Source: Saccopteryx bilineata (Eukaryota; Chordata; Mammalia; Chiroptera; Emballonuridae). From it: 64,000 bases of DNA. Each line of letters begins with the position of its first letter. The stretch's first letter is position 1. Below the pieces are notes generated by a model. That model was not told the DNA's origin. It worked only from the letters and a program-made list of their open reading frames with translations, and made no database searches. Shown here piece after piece: positions 49,300-60,300 of this stretch. The DNA lies in the NCBI RefSeq assembly GCF_036850765.1, contig NC_089490.1, positions 126,508,522 through 126,572,521 of the forward strand. Reading direction: 5' to 3'. The position numbers and the translations under genes are program-made.

Positions 49300-49650
49300 A
49301 ATGAAAACCATATGAAAATTATAAGTGGTCAAATGGGAGTCAAGTGGATATTGGGGTCAAGAATGGCTTTTATGGTGACATGTGAGCAATGGAGAAGATG
49401 CTGAGAGAAGGCAATGGCAGAAACTGGAAAAAGAAAAAGTTATAGTGTGAGCAATGCACGGGGCATAATTTCAGTGTGCTGTCACACGGTAGGAATGTGA
49501 GAGCCAGTGAGCAACGATGCCACAAAGAAGGTAGGGTTGTGTTTAGAAGCTGCAGATGTTGCCAGGAGGAACCCATCCTTACTTTGTAAGATAAAGGGAT
49601 GCTGCTGAAGGCTGGGTTCCCCATTGTTTCAGATAAAATTTTATGTCAAG
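49300..49650 (-). mobile_element. Possible L2 fragment, target of the L1
   Basis: Weak L2-like minus-strand text. The target word 'gattactctgg', duplicated by the L1, also fits L2 ('gatcactctgg' type). It continues at 55856. Confidence 0.4.
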
Positions 49651-50444
49651 AAGATTACTCTGGATACCAAGATGGCAGCGGAGTAGGCAGACGCACAGAC
49701 TCCCAGCTCACACCACCAAACTGGATTATAAATTAATTTAGGAACAATCAGCGTGAAAAACCAACTTTGGATTAAAAGAACAGGTCTCAAAAACCAAGGA
49801 GCAAAGAATAAGACACAATGAACCTGGTAGGAAGTGCAGAGGTGGTGGAGACTCCACTTCTTCCAGGAGTGAAGGAGGGGTGAGGCTGAGACCCAGAAGG
49901 GTTCTCCTTCCAAGAAGAGCAGAAAATATTGCTCATAGCCACTTGCCTGGGGCCCTGGGAATGAGGTGAGCTGAGAGGGTTGGCTTATCTTCCAAAAGGA
50001 AAGTGGGGAGAGAGAGAGAGAGAGACGGTCAGGGGCAGAGGAACGCATGGGATGACCTGAGAAGCTGACTCATCCAGTGCACAGGGGCCATATCTGGGGG
50101 AAGGGTTGATCCTTCCACACAACACACACCTAAAGTGGTTCCAGGTGACCCATCTCAAGAAAGCTATCCAGCCCCAATGGAGATCTGAGATACACCTCCC
50201 CCTACTGAAGCAGAGAAAGCACCCTGCCCCCAGGGAGAAGCTGGTAGATCAAGACATCAGAGTCCCAGGTTACACCCACCACATTTCTGGATACAGTTTC
50301 AAAAAAGCGCCCTGCTGAGATCAGTAAACAAGATTACTACCTAGTTAAGAAAACAGAGAAGAAAACAAACAAATCAAGACTTTAAGACTTCTACTAGGTA
50401 AAGAGATCACAGCTCAAAGAAGCCTACAAGTCATACAGAGAATA

Positions 50445-51263
50445 ATGGGTAGGCAGGGAAGCATAAGTCATGTGCTTCAACAAGATAAGTCCTCAGAAAA
50501 AGTCATGGCTGAATCAGAAGTAATCAAATTACCAGATGCAGAATATAAAATAATGATTGTTAGCATGCTTAAGGATGTCAAAGCTACAATAGATAGACTT
50601 AATGAACACCTTAATAAAGAAATTGTAAGCATCAAAAAGGACACGAAAATCATAAAGAAGAACCAGACAGAAATGACAAACACAATATCAGAAATGAAGA
50701 CTACACTAGAAGGAATTAAAAGCAGGCTGGATGAAGCAGAGGATCGAATCAGTGACTTAGAGGACAAGATAAGTGAAAATACAGAAGCAGAAAAGCAAAA
50801 AGGAAAGAGGATCAAAAAGTCTGAGGAAACCCTAAGAGAGCTCTATGACAACATGAAGAGAAACAATATGCATATAATAGGGGTTCTTGAAGGAGAAGAG
50901 AAAGAAGGACTAGAAAAGCTCTTTGAAAAAATTATAGATGAAAATTTCCCTAAATTGATGCAGGAAAGAGTCAAACAAGTTCAAGAAGCAGAGAGAACCC
51001 CATTAAAAAAGAACTCAAAGAGACCAAAATTAAGAAACATCATAATCAAAATACTAAAGCTAAGAGGTACAGAAAGAATATTAAAAGCTGTAAGAGAAAA
51101 ACAGTCAATCATCTACAAAGGAACACCCATAAGCATGACATTGAACTTCTCAACAGAAACACTTGAGGCCAAAAGGGATTGGCAAGAAATATTCAAAGTA
51201 ACGCTGAACAAGAGCCTACAACCAAGACTTCTTTATCCAGCAAGACTATCGTTTAAATTTTAA
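50445..51263 (+). CDS. L1 ORF1 protein, nearly complete, C-terminus lost
   Basis: This is the L1 RNA-binding chaperone that trimerises and coats L1 RNA in the cytoplasmic particle. The frame encodes 272 residues from MGRQGSISH. Residues about 40-118 form a coiled coil (KSRLDEAEDRISDLEDKISE). An RRM-like core begins near NNMHIIGVLEGEE (about residue 139), and the C-terminal domain includes EAKRDWQEIFKV. The frame stops at LYPARLSFKF, where typical ORF1 proteins continue for about 20 more residues. At the break (about 51250-51265) the motif 'tttaaattt' is partly repeated, so a small duplication of about 7 bp appears to have shifted the frame. The sequence after the stop still resembles the lost tail in another frame. 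Confidence 0.9.
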   Translation: MGRQGSISHVLQQDKSSEKVMAESEVIKLPDAEYKIMIVSMLKDVKATIDRLNEHLNKEIVSIKKDTKIIKKNQTEMTNTISEMKTTLEGIKSRLDEAEDRISDLEDKISENTEAEKQKGKRIKKSEETLRELYDNMKRNNMHIIGVLEGEEKEGLEKLFEKIIDENFPKLMQERVKQVQEAERTPLKKNSKRPKLRNIIIKILKLRGTERILKAVREKQSIIYKGTPISMTLNFSTETLEAKRDWQEIFKVTLNKSLQPRLLYPARLSFKF

Positions 51264-51423
51264 ATTTGAAGGAGAAATAAAAAGCTTCCCAGACAAACCA
51301 ATGGTGCAAGAAATGTTAACGGGCCTGCTGTAGACAGAACAAAGCAAGGGGGCAAAAAATAATAATAATAATAAAATAAAATAAAATAAATATATATAAA
51401 AGAATATAGATTTAAAGAAAAAA

Positions 51424-54400
51424 ATGACAATAAACAATCAAATATCAGTAATAACCTTAAATGTAAATGGATTAAATGCTCCAATCAAAAGACACAGGAT
51501 AGCTGAATGGATAAGAAAACAGGAACCATACATATGCTGTCTACAAGAGACACACCTCAAAACAAAATATACACATAGACTGAAAGTAAAGGGATGAAAA
51601 AATATATTTCATGCAAATGGAAATAAAAAGAAAAAAAACCTGGAGTAGCAATACTTATATTTGAAAAAATAGACTTTAATATATAGGGATAAAGAAGGTC
51701 ACTACATAATGATAAAGGGAACAATCCAACAGGGAGAGAGAACCATTATAAATATTTATGCACCTAAAATAGGAGTACCTAAATATATAAAGCAGACTTT
51801 GATGAACATAAAAGGCAAGATTAACAGCAATACTATAATAGGGGATTTCAATACCCCACTAACATCACTGGATAAATCCCTCAAGAAAGAAAACTAACAA
51901 AGAAACAGCAGAATTAAGGGACATACTAGATCAACTGGATTTAATAGATATCTTCAACCTTTCACCCTAAAGCAGCAGAATATACATTTGTCTCAAGTGT
52001 GCACAGTACATTCTCTAGAATAGACCACATATTAGAGCATAAAACGAGTCTCAACAAATTTAAGAAGATTGAAACCATATCAAGCATCTTCTCTGACCAC
52101 AATGGCATGAAACTAAAAATCAACTACAATAGGAAAACTGAAAAACACTCAAACATTTAGAAACTAAACAGCATGATATTAATCAATGAATGGGTCAACA
52201 ATGAGATCCAGGAAGAAATAAAAAATTTCCTTGAAACAAATGAAAAGAGCATACAACAACTCAAAATCTGTGGGACAGAGCAAAATCAGTCCTGCGATGT
52301 AAGTTCATAGCATTACAGGCATACCTTAAGAAGCTAGGAAAAAAGCCTGACCAGGCGGTGGCGCAGTGGATGGAGCACTGGACTGGGATGCGGAAGGACC
52401 CAGGTTCAAGACCCCGAGGTCACCGGCTTGAGCACAGGCTCATCTGGCTTGAGCAAAAAGCTCACCAGCTTGGACCTGGGGTCGCTGGCTCGAGCAAGGG
52501 ATTACTCGGTCTGCTGAAGGCCCATGGTCAGGGCACATATGGGAAAGCAATCAATGAACAACTAAGGTATCGCAACGAAAAGCTGATGATTGACGCTTCT
52601 CATCTCTCTCCATTCCTGTCTGTCTGTCCCTATGTATCCCTCTCTCTGACTTTCTCTCTGTCCCTGTAAAAAAAAAAAAAAAAAAAGAGGCTAGAAAAAG
52701 CTCAAATAAACAACTTAATCCTGCAACTAAAAGAACTAGAAAAAGAACAGCAAGTAAAGCCCAGAGGTAGTATAAGAAAAGAAATAATAAAGATTGGAGT
52801 GGAAATAAATGACATAGAGACTAAAAAAAATACAGAGGATCAATGAAACCAAGATCATCTGGTTCTTAGATCAATGAACCCTTAGCCAGACTCACCAAGA
52901 AAAAAAGAGAAAAGACTCAAATAAATAATATTAGAAATGAGGGTGGAGAAGTAACAACAAACACAGCAGAAATACAAAGATTGTAAGAAAATACTATGAA
53001 GAACTGTATGCCAAAAAATTAGACAACCTAGGTGAAATGGACAAATTCCTTGAAAATTTGAAAATCTTTCAAAAATCAATCTGGAAGAATCAGAAAACCT
53101 AAATAGACTGATTACAACAAATGAGATCAAAACAGTTATCAAAAAACTCCCAGCAAACAAAAGCCTGGGGCCAGATGGCCTCACAGGCAAATTCTACCAA
53201 ACATTCAAAGAAGAACTAACTCCTATCCTTCTCAAGCTATTTCAAAAAATTCAAGAGGAGGGAAAACTTTCAAACTCCTTTTCTGAGGCGAGCATAATTC
53301 TGATTCCAAAGCCAGGCAAAGACAACACAAAGAACGAAAACTGTAGGCCAATATCTATGATGAATTTAGATGCTAAAATTCTCAACAAAATATTAGCAAA
53401 CCGGATCCAGCAATACATGAAAAAAATCATACAAGTGGGATTTATTCTGGGGAGGCAAGGAGGGTACAATATTTGCAAATCAATCAATGTGATTCATCAC
53501 ATAAACAAAAGGAAGGACAAAACCACATGATAATTTCAATAGATGCAGAAAAAGCATTTGATAAAATCCAGCACCCATTTATGATCAAAACTCTCAGCAA
53601 AGTGGGAATACAGGGAACATATCTCAACATGATAAAGGCCATCTATGACAAACCCACAGCCAATATCATATTCAATGGGCAAAAATTAAAAGCAATCCCC
53701 TTAAGATCAGGAACAAGGCAGGGGTGCTCCCTTTCACCACTCTTATTCAACATAGTTCTGGAAGTCCTAGCCACAGCAATCAGACAAGAAGAAGAAATAA
53801 AAAGCATCCAAATTAGAAAAGAAGTAAAACTATCATTATTTGCAGATGATATGATACTGTATATAGAAAACCCTAAAGTCTCAGTAAAAAAACTACTGAA
53901 CCTGATAAAGGAATTCAGCAAGGTGTCAGGATATAAAATTAATACTCAGAAATCAGAAGCACTTTTATATACCAAGAATGATCTGTCTAAAAGAAAAATT
54001 ATAAAAACTATCCCCTTCACTATTGCAACCAAAAAAATAAAATACCAAGTGGTAAATTTAACCAAGGAGTTTAAAGACTTGTACACAGAAAATTATAAAA
54101 CATTGATAAAAGAAATCAAGGAAGATACAAACAAGTGAAAGCATGTACAGTGTTCATAGCTAGAAAAAACAAACATCATTAAAATGTCCAAATTACCCAA
54201 AGCAATTTATAAATTCAGTGCAATTTCTATTAAAATACCAAGGACATACTTCAAAGATATAGAACACATATTCTAAAAATTCATACAGAACCAAAAAAAT
54301 ACACAAATAGCCTCAGCAATCTTGAAAAAGAAGAATAAAGTGGGAGGTATCACACTTCTGGACATCAAATTATACTACAAGGCCATCGTATTCAAAACAG

Positions 54401-55579
54401 CTTGGTACTGGCATAAGAAATGGCACATAAAAAATAAAAATAAAAAGAAATGGCACATAGATCAATGGAAGAGAACAGAGACCCCAAAAATAAACCCGCA
54501 ATTTTATGAACTATTGATATTTGACAAGGGTGGTAACAGCATACAATGTAGTAAAGATAGTCTCTATAACAAATGGTGTTGGGAAAATTGGACAGCTACC
54601 TGCAAAGAAATGAAACTAGACCTTCAACTTACACCATTCACAACAATAAACTCAAAATGGATAAAAGACATAAATGTAAGTTGAGAAACCATAAGCATCT
54701 TAGAAGAAAACATAGGCAGTAAGCTCTCTGACATCACTCAAGGCAATATATTTGCTGATTTATCTCCACAGGCAAGTGAAATAAAGGACAGGATAAACAA
54801 ATGGGACTACATCAAACTAAAAAACTTTTGCAAAGCTAAAGACAATATGAACAAAATAAAAAGGCACCACACAATGGGAGAATATATTCGACAATATGTC
54901 TGATAAGGAGTTAATAACCAAAATTTATAAAGAACTTGTAAAACTCAACACCAGGAAAGTAAACAATCCAATGAAAACATGGGCAAAAGAAATGAATAGA
55001 CATTTCTCCAAAGAGGACATATAGATGGCCAATAGGCAGATAAAAAAATGCTCAACATCACTAATCATTAGAGAAATGCAAATTAAAACCACAATGAGAT
55101 ATCACCTCACACCTGTCAGAATGTCCATCATTAACAAAACAACACATAATAAGTGTCGAGGATGTGGGAAAAGGGAATCCTCCTGCACTGCTGGTGGGAA
55201 TGCAGGCTGGTGCAGCCACTGTGGAAAACAGTATGGAGATTCCTCAAAAATTTTAAAATGGAACTGCCTTTTGACCCAGCCATCCCACTTTTGGGAATAT
55301 ATCCCAAGAACACCACATCAACGAGTTAAAAGGAGAAATGCACCTCCATGTATATGGCAGCATTGTTTACAATAGCCAAGATCTGGAAACAGCCCAGTGC
55401 CTACCAGTGGATGAGTGGATTAAAAAGCTTTGGTACATATACACAATGGAATACTATGGGGCCATGAAAAGAAGGAAATATTATTTTTTGCAACAACATG
55501 GGTGGACCTGGAAACTATTATATTAAGTGAAATAAGCCAGGCAGAGAAAGAAATATATCATACGCCCTCACTCATATGA
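51424..55579 (+). pseudogene. L1 ORF2 (endonuclease / reverse transcriptase), decayed
   Basis: ORF2 normally encodes an AP-like endonuclease, a reverse transcriptase and a Cys-rich C-terminus, which nick the target and copy L1 RNA onto it. Here it starts at ATG 51424 with the endonuclease block ISVITLNVNGLN and the QETHL motif. A TGA at 51594 stops that frame, in place of an expected tryptophan. More stops and shifts follow. The best-preserved part is the reverse transcriptase frame 53473-54138, with the catalytic FADD at 53839-53850 after the [12 protein letters not shown] block. C-terminal pieces run to about 55579 (MEYYGAMKRRKYY region). A SINE at 52345-52684 interrupts the region between endonuclease and reverse transcriptase. 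It is non-functional. Confidence 0.92.
52345..52684 (+). mobile_element. VES/Rhin-type SINE, long form, inside L1 ORF2
   Basis: The tRNA-derived head begins 'cctgaccaggcggtggcgca', with an A box and the B-box-like 'ggttcaagaccc'. It ends in CT-rich sequence and an A run. A target duplication is visible, aagaagctaggaaaaa (52328-52343) against aagaggctagaaaaa (52685-52699). It is younger than the L1 it entered. Confidence 0.92.
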
Positions 55580-55719
55580 GGAATCTGATGAACAATATGA
55601 ATTGAGGAGCAGAATAGAGACAAAGGCGGGATTAAAGGATCCAGAAGGAAAGCGGACAGAGTGAAAGGGGATGACAGGGTGATAGGATGGGATGAGAGCA
55701 GAAAAGCAAATCCTGGATG

Positions 55720-55800
55720 GAAGGGTGGAGGGCGTTACAGGGAGGGGGATGGGGGGATATACTGGGGAACACGGGAAAGGGGGGATGTATTCAGGGGGAC
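55720..55800 (+). other. G-rich tract in L1 3' UTR, possible G-quadruplex
   Basis: Multiple runs of three to six G are separated by short loops (for example gggagggggatgggggg). This is a common property of mammalian L1 3' UTRs. Folding is inferred. Confidence 0.55.
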
Positions 55801-56153
55801 ACTAGAATCTATGTAAACACAATAAAATAATTATAATAAAAAAAGATTACTCTGGTATCAGATTTGTTTAAGTGAGAAAAGAGAGAAGGAGAGAACAGCA
55901 TTGATTCCTACATGGGTCCAAGAAGAAAAGAAAGGGGCTTTATTAATTACACAGTGCCTTCATGAAGGGGGAGGAAGAAGAGGTACTAACGCAGAGGAAT
56001 GAGAGCAACAGAACTTCCAGAGCTTTGTAAGTATTCCAACGGAAAGTATAAACACAGAAGAGGAAGAAAACATGCATTCTCACAAAGATAAAACTGAGAT
56101 TTTATACCAAAACATCACTCTTCTAAACCACTCTTGATTATAGATTTAGAAAA

Positions 56154-56506
56154 AAAATTTATTTTATTTTATTTTTTTTACAGAGACAGAGAGAGAGGCA
56201 GAGAGAGGGATAGATACGGACAGACAGACAGGAACAGAGAGATGAGAAGCATCAATCATTAGTTTTTTGTTGCACACTGCGACACCTTAGTTGTTCACTG
56301 ACTGCTTTCTCATATGTGCCTTGACCGCAGGCCTTCAGCAGACCAAGTAACCCCTTGCTCGAGCAGCGACCTTGGGTCCAAGCTGGTGGGCTTTTGCTCA
56401 AACCAGATGAGCCCGTGCTCAAGCTGGCGACCTCAGAGTCTCGAACCTGGGTCCTCGGCATCCCAGTCCAATGCTTTATCCACTGCGCCACCGCCTGGTA
56501 AGGCAC
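56154..56506 (-). mobile_element. VES/Rhin SINE, long form
   Basis: Minus-strand copy. The duplication tagatttagaaaa lies at 56141-56153 and 56507-56519. On the plus strand the B-box region reads 'tctcgaacctgggtcctc'. Confidence 0.92.
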
Positions 56507-56911
56507 TAGATTTAGAAAATTTTAAAAATAATTTTTTATACTTCCCATCACATATGTCTTCAGTGTGTACAAAAAGTAGCTAAAATTTCCTATTAAATCA
56601 TAAGATGTTTGGCCAATAGGGAAAATGGTAGAAGATGAAATCTTACAGCTTAGAAATAAAAGATATATTTAGACTAATATAGTTTCAGTGACTGTTTTAA
56701 ATCCCCAAAATTCTGCCACCCACTATGCAAGAAGGGATTTGACTACACAAGGAATGCCACTGACGTCGGAACTCAGATGGAAAAGACACATGGACTCTCA
56801 CTTGTGCCTCCAAGTTCTTTGTGTCCATGGTTTCTAAAAGCTATGAACAGCATGCTGTCTATGCCCTCTGTGGGGACAACTGTTGTTTTCCCCTTGCATG
56901 TGCTAAATACT

Positions 56912-56983
56912 GAGGGCGGAAGAAGACAAGGAAAAGAAGGAAGAGGAGTAGAGAGATAAAGGAAGAGGAGGGAGAGGAGAGAC
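56912..56983 (+). repeat. Polypurine tract
   Basis: About 70 bases with only a few pyrimidines (ggaagaggagggagagga style). It could form a triplex, but that is inferred. Confidence 0.75.
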
Positions 56984-57384
56984 TTCCTTAAAATGTAAAA
57001 TACAGAAATATACTTGGCAGCCGAGACAATGTATTCCTATAAAAAAAATAACATCATCATGTCTCTTTGCTTTTCCTTTGGATTTTGTCTTTTAACAGTT
57101 AATCTATTTCCCAGCTGATGTTATCCAAATAAAAATGCTTTTAGCAGTGTTTTATTATAACTTGAAAAGTAGACTATTGAAAGTCAGAAGTTATGTAAAA
57201 GCATGAATAATAGGACCAGATTCATCTATAATTCACCCCTCAGAAATCACCAATGTTAGGATTTTATTTATAGCCTTCTGGACATTTTGCTATATGTATC
57301 TTTTTTAAATAAAGCCTATGTTCTCCTTTATGTCTTTCTCTATTTTTGACACATATTATGGCCTCTTCCTCGGTATCTTCCCTT

Positions 57385-57780
57385 CCTGTTTTGAAGCACT
57401 CTGTCCTGAGCCCTTAAGGAGGAGCAGAGCAATGTGTCAGCGCTGGGCAAGGAGCACACCAGGAGCTGAGGTTGTCCGAGTGCTGAAGCCCAAGAAGGAG
57501 TGGCGTGCCTGGGCATTCATTCACACTGAGGACACCTTGTCAGAGGCGCCAAAGGTGATGAGGATATTCATGTGACCGAGTGACCCCGCACAGAGAGTCA
57601 GAGGCCAAGCTAGGTGGAGTGAACAGCCTGACTTAAAATGCAGGAGCTTCCCTGGGAGGGTGTCAGAGACCAAACTGCCAGAGGGCACATCCTTGTGTGG
57701 AGTGGCCGGGCCCCTATGGCTTACCCAAGTGGGCTTAGAGAACAGCAAAGTGTGTGTGAAGGCGGGGCCCCCGCTTTGTA
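57385..57780. other. Unclassified GC-rich block
   Basis: About 400 bp richer in G/C than its surroundings, ending directly before the TTAA element. Several short frames exist but none looks like a known protein, and no repeat is recognised. Confidence 0.35.
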
Positions 57781-57794
57781 AGATATTAATTTAT

Positions 57795-58076
57795 TTAACC
57801 CTTTGAGTATGAGTTTTTTTCATGCTCGCTGACCCCTGGGAGTTTGTTTGTTTGGGTTTTTTTTTTCAAAAAATAAAATTAGTTCCAGTTACAGTGTTAT
57901 TAACTTAAAATCATGTTTGTTTGATAACCAATTTATGGAAACAAGAAGAACATACATTTGCCTTTTTTTAGTGTTGCCTTACACATTTTTAAAATAAAAA
58001 TGTTTGTACGATCGTACTCTGGATGGTCGGGAGGCACGAGGGCATACATGAACATTCGTACTACTCAGAGGGTTAA
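57795..58076 (+). mobile_element. piggyBac-like TTAA MITE, copy 2 (282 bp)
   Basis: It is bounded by TTAA at 57795-57798 and 58073-58076. The ends are near inverted repeats (ccctttgagta at the left, tactcagaggg at the right). It has no coding capacity. The element matches the copy at 7066-7339 in reverse orientation along its whole length, including the 'gtacgatcgta' box and 'ttgtttccataaa'-like core. TTAA targeting identifies piggyBac. Confidence 0.87.
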
Positions 58077-58084
58077 GGAGAACC

Positions 58085-58430
58085 AGCATGCTTGTGTGTG
58101 ACGGGCCATTGAGTTGGCTCCGATGACAACCCTACAAATTGGTGATATCCACCATGTCCTGTCCAATGTCTAAAACAGGCCTCTTAGCTCTGTAGACTCG
58201 TGCCTCATGCAGACTCTGTGTAGACTCCTGGCTTCTTTTATGGAGTCAATCTGTCTCCTATTTGGTCTTCCTTTTTCCCTGTGGCCTTCTATTTTCTCCA
58301 GCCAGCATTATTGTCTTTTCCAAAGAAACTTTCCTGCCTTCTCACAATGTCTCCAAAGTAGGACAGCTTCAGTGTTGTCATTTGGGCCTCCAGCAATGTC
58401 TAGCATCCTTACAAACTAAATTCTTTAATC
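58085..58430. mobile_element. Possible ancient interspersed repeat, unclassified
   Basis: Contains phrases such as 'ggccattgagttggctccga' and 'cagcattattgtcttttcca' that I associate with old mammalian SINE/LINE families but cannot place. It sits between the piggyBac-like element and the Tc1/mariner-like element. Confidence 0.35.
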
Positions 58431-58497
58431 CAGGAACGGTATATTTCTCCATTTATTAAAATCTTTTGTATTCCTCAAAACAGTATTATAATATATA

Positions 58498-58737
58498 CTG
58501 TTCACAAAAATTAGGGGAGATTTCAAAATGAATAAGAAATGGTTAAAAAAAAAGTATTTGATTTTTTTTATTAAACAAGAAATTCAGAAAAGTAAATGAC
58601 AAGTCAAAGAAAGTTGTTCGATTATGCAAGTGAGATGCAAAACCAACTTTTATTTCATCGGTGAAAATGCACTATATAAAAGGCTGAAAGTACTGGAGTA
58701 TCTGCCTGTTCCCTGATCCCCTAGTTTTTGTGAGCAG
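58498..58737 (+). mobile_element. Nonautonomous Tc1/mariner-like DNA transposon (240 bp)
   Basis: Terminal inverted repeats of about 23 bp are visible. The left end is 'ctgttcacaaaaattagggg' and the right end reverse-complements to 'ctgctcacaaaaactagggg'. A TA precedes the left end. The right flank reads TT, so one TSD copy looks mutated. There is no transposase frame. The superfamily is inferred from the ends. A Tc2/Kanga-like assignment is possible from memory but not certain. Confidence 0.75.
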
Positions 58738-58832
58738 TTTATGTTCTCATGTTTCATGTTGTTTTCCTGAAGTATTTAATACTTTTATTGTTATTGTTAA
58801 TAATATCTTTTTCACAGTGTACTGTTTCTTTT

Positions 58833-59037
58833 TTTTTTTAATTTTTTTTATTTTTATTTATTCATTTTAGAGAGGAGAGGGAGAGACAGAGAGGAGAGCC
58901 AGAGAGAGAGAAGGGGGGAGGAGCAGGAAGCATCAACTCCCATATGTGCCTTGACCAGGCAAGCTCAGGGTTTCAAACCGGCGACTTTAGCATTTCCAGG
59001 TCGACGCTTTATCCACTGCGCCACCACAGGTCAGGCC
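58833..59037 (-). mobile_element. VES/Rhin SINE, short form
   Basis: Minus-strand copy with an exact 17 bp duplication agtgtactgtttctttt at 58816-58832 and 59038-59054. One of the youngest-looking copies here. Confidence 0.93.
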
Positions 59038-59334
59038 AGTGTACTGTTTCTTTTCAGTATACAAAAGAAAACTATTAAATGTCATATTTATTTATACTTA
59101 ATCACCTAGACTAACTTTATTAGTCTCTTAGTTTTAATAATTATCCATTGATCCTTGGATTATAACTGCTTTTTAGTTTATCTTAATTAAAATTAAGCAG
59201 TCATTAAATTTTGTCAATATCAAGTCATTTAGGTAGGGGGAAGAGACTAAAACATTTTTAATGGTCATTAATTAGTTAAATCATTTATTCATTTATCAAC
59301 TGTTTTACATACTATAACCCTAGTCACGTTAGCT

Positions 59335-59465
59335 AATCTAGATAATTCCATTTCTACAACTGTGAAAGGGAATCAATAAAGCTACCTAAGGATTAAATGA
59401 GATAATGAATGTCCATTGCTCAGCACTGCACATTGTAAGTGCTCAACAAATGCTGACAGTACTGA
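59335..59465 (+). mobile_element. MIR 3' half
   Basis: 'taaggattaaatgagataat' and 'gtaagtgctcaacaaatgct' are in MIR order. Confidence 0.65.
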
Positions 59466-60179
59466 CTGACACTATAAGCTGCGCTTCCCAGGGTCGTGGA
59501 ACCACCCTTAGATGAGAGAATGGTCACGCTCCTCTAAGTTTTAAGTCCAGCCAAGCCTGTATTTCTTTTGCCACCTCCCCTCTGCCATGGGTAGAGTGGC
59601 CCTAATTAATCTCAAAAAAATAAATAAATAAAAACAGAGAAATCTATGCAAAATTCTTTCTAGAATTTACTAACCCTTGCCATTTGTAATTTCTGAAGCC
59701 TTCTACATAACAGACCCTCAATAAAAACTGATTAATTTCAAACAAAATCAGAAAACTAAAAAACCCTCAAAAAGTCCTATGACCATATTAAGCTATTAAT
59801 AAGTCAGGCTATTTAATAGATAAGACGATTCCTGAATGAAATCTGAGATAATTAAACTAAATCCATTCCTATAAAATCTCACTGAGCTGGCTTAAAGTGC
59901 CATATACAATATTAAATTTTTGTTTAGAAAGAAAACAGACAATAAAATAAATAAATTTTAAAATATTTTTAAAAATAAATAAAATAATTATATTCTCCTC
60001 CTCAAAATTTATGCCATATTCAGAATCATTTGCTGATCACTGCCGCTCAGCTTTACAGAAACTATAACTGCTTTTTCTTATTAAGTTGTAAACTGAAAGG
60101 CTGTTAACATCGCCTTTTAGCCAAAAGCTAATTTCTTTAACAAAATGTAAAATAAGTAAGATCTGACACTGTAACTTAC

Positions 60180-60300
60180 CCACTTCAGCCAAAGTTCTGA
60201 TACAGGACTCCACCGAGGCTTTCTGCGCGGGGGTTGGCCAGGTGCAGTTGTAAATTCTGAAGGCAGACTGCAGCAGCTGAATGAAAACCGGCTGATGTGT
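60180..60300 (-). CDS. ITPR2: ITPR2 internal coding exon (second in window)
   Basis: The exon is 121 bp. It starts in phase 0 (THQPVFIQLLQSAFRIYNC) and ends after one base of a split codon (CIRTLAEV plus G). That G joins CA from the next exon to make an alanine codon. The acceptor is TTTTCAG and the donor GTAAGT, which matches the consensus fully. The peptide continues the regulatory solenoid of the IP3 receptor, with alternating hydrophobic and polar residues as expected for packed helices. A large intron of 21,891 bp follows in gene order. That intron holds the young L1, the ATP5MC2 pseudogene and most of the DNA transposons. Confidence 0.94.

Larger units (their letters stand above)
49664..55842 (+). 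mobile_element. Full-length LINE-1 (6.2 kb), antisense to ITPR2
   Basis: The element runs from a 5' UTR starting near 'accaagatggcagcggagta' to an A-rich tail. It is flanked by a 13 bp target duplication, aagattactctgg, at 49651-49663 and 55843-55855. In order it has a 5' UTR (about 780 bp), ORF1, a short A-rich spacer, a decayed ORF2 and a 3' UTR of about 260 bp. The sharp target duplication and nearly complete ORF1 indicate a fairly recent insertion. ORF2 has stops and frameshifts and contains a VES SINE, so the copy cannot move by itself. It inserted into an old L2-like sequence. Confidence 0.93.
38289..60179 (-). other. ITPR2: ITPR2 intron (21.9 kb, repeat-rich)
   Basis: Large intron between exons 60180-60300 and 38098-38288. 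It carries the ATP5MC2 pseudogene, an MLT1 LTR, several L1 pieces including a full-length element, L2 and MIR relics, one hAT, one piggyBac-like and one Tc1/mariner-like element, and six VES SINEs, all listed separately. Sequence at 42600-44100 and 46450-47900 apart from the listed MIR is AT-rich, and I see nothing more in it. Confidence 0.9.

Noticed and set aside
50477..50815. Minus-strand frame of 112 codons
   Set aside because: Antisense shadow of L1 ORF1.
58601..58700. Possible miRNA-type hairpin from the MITE
   Set aside because: The inverted repeats are confined to the ends, and I cannot show a stable internal hairpin by eye.
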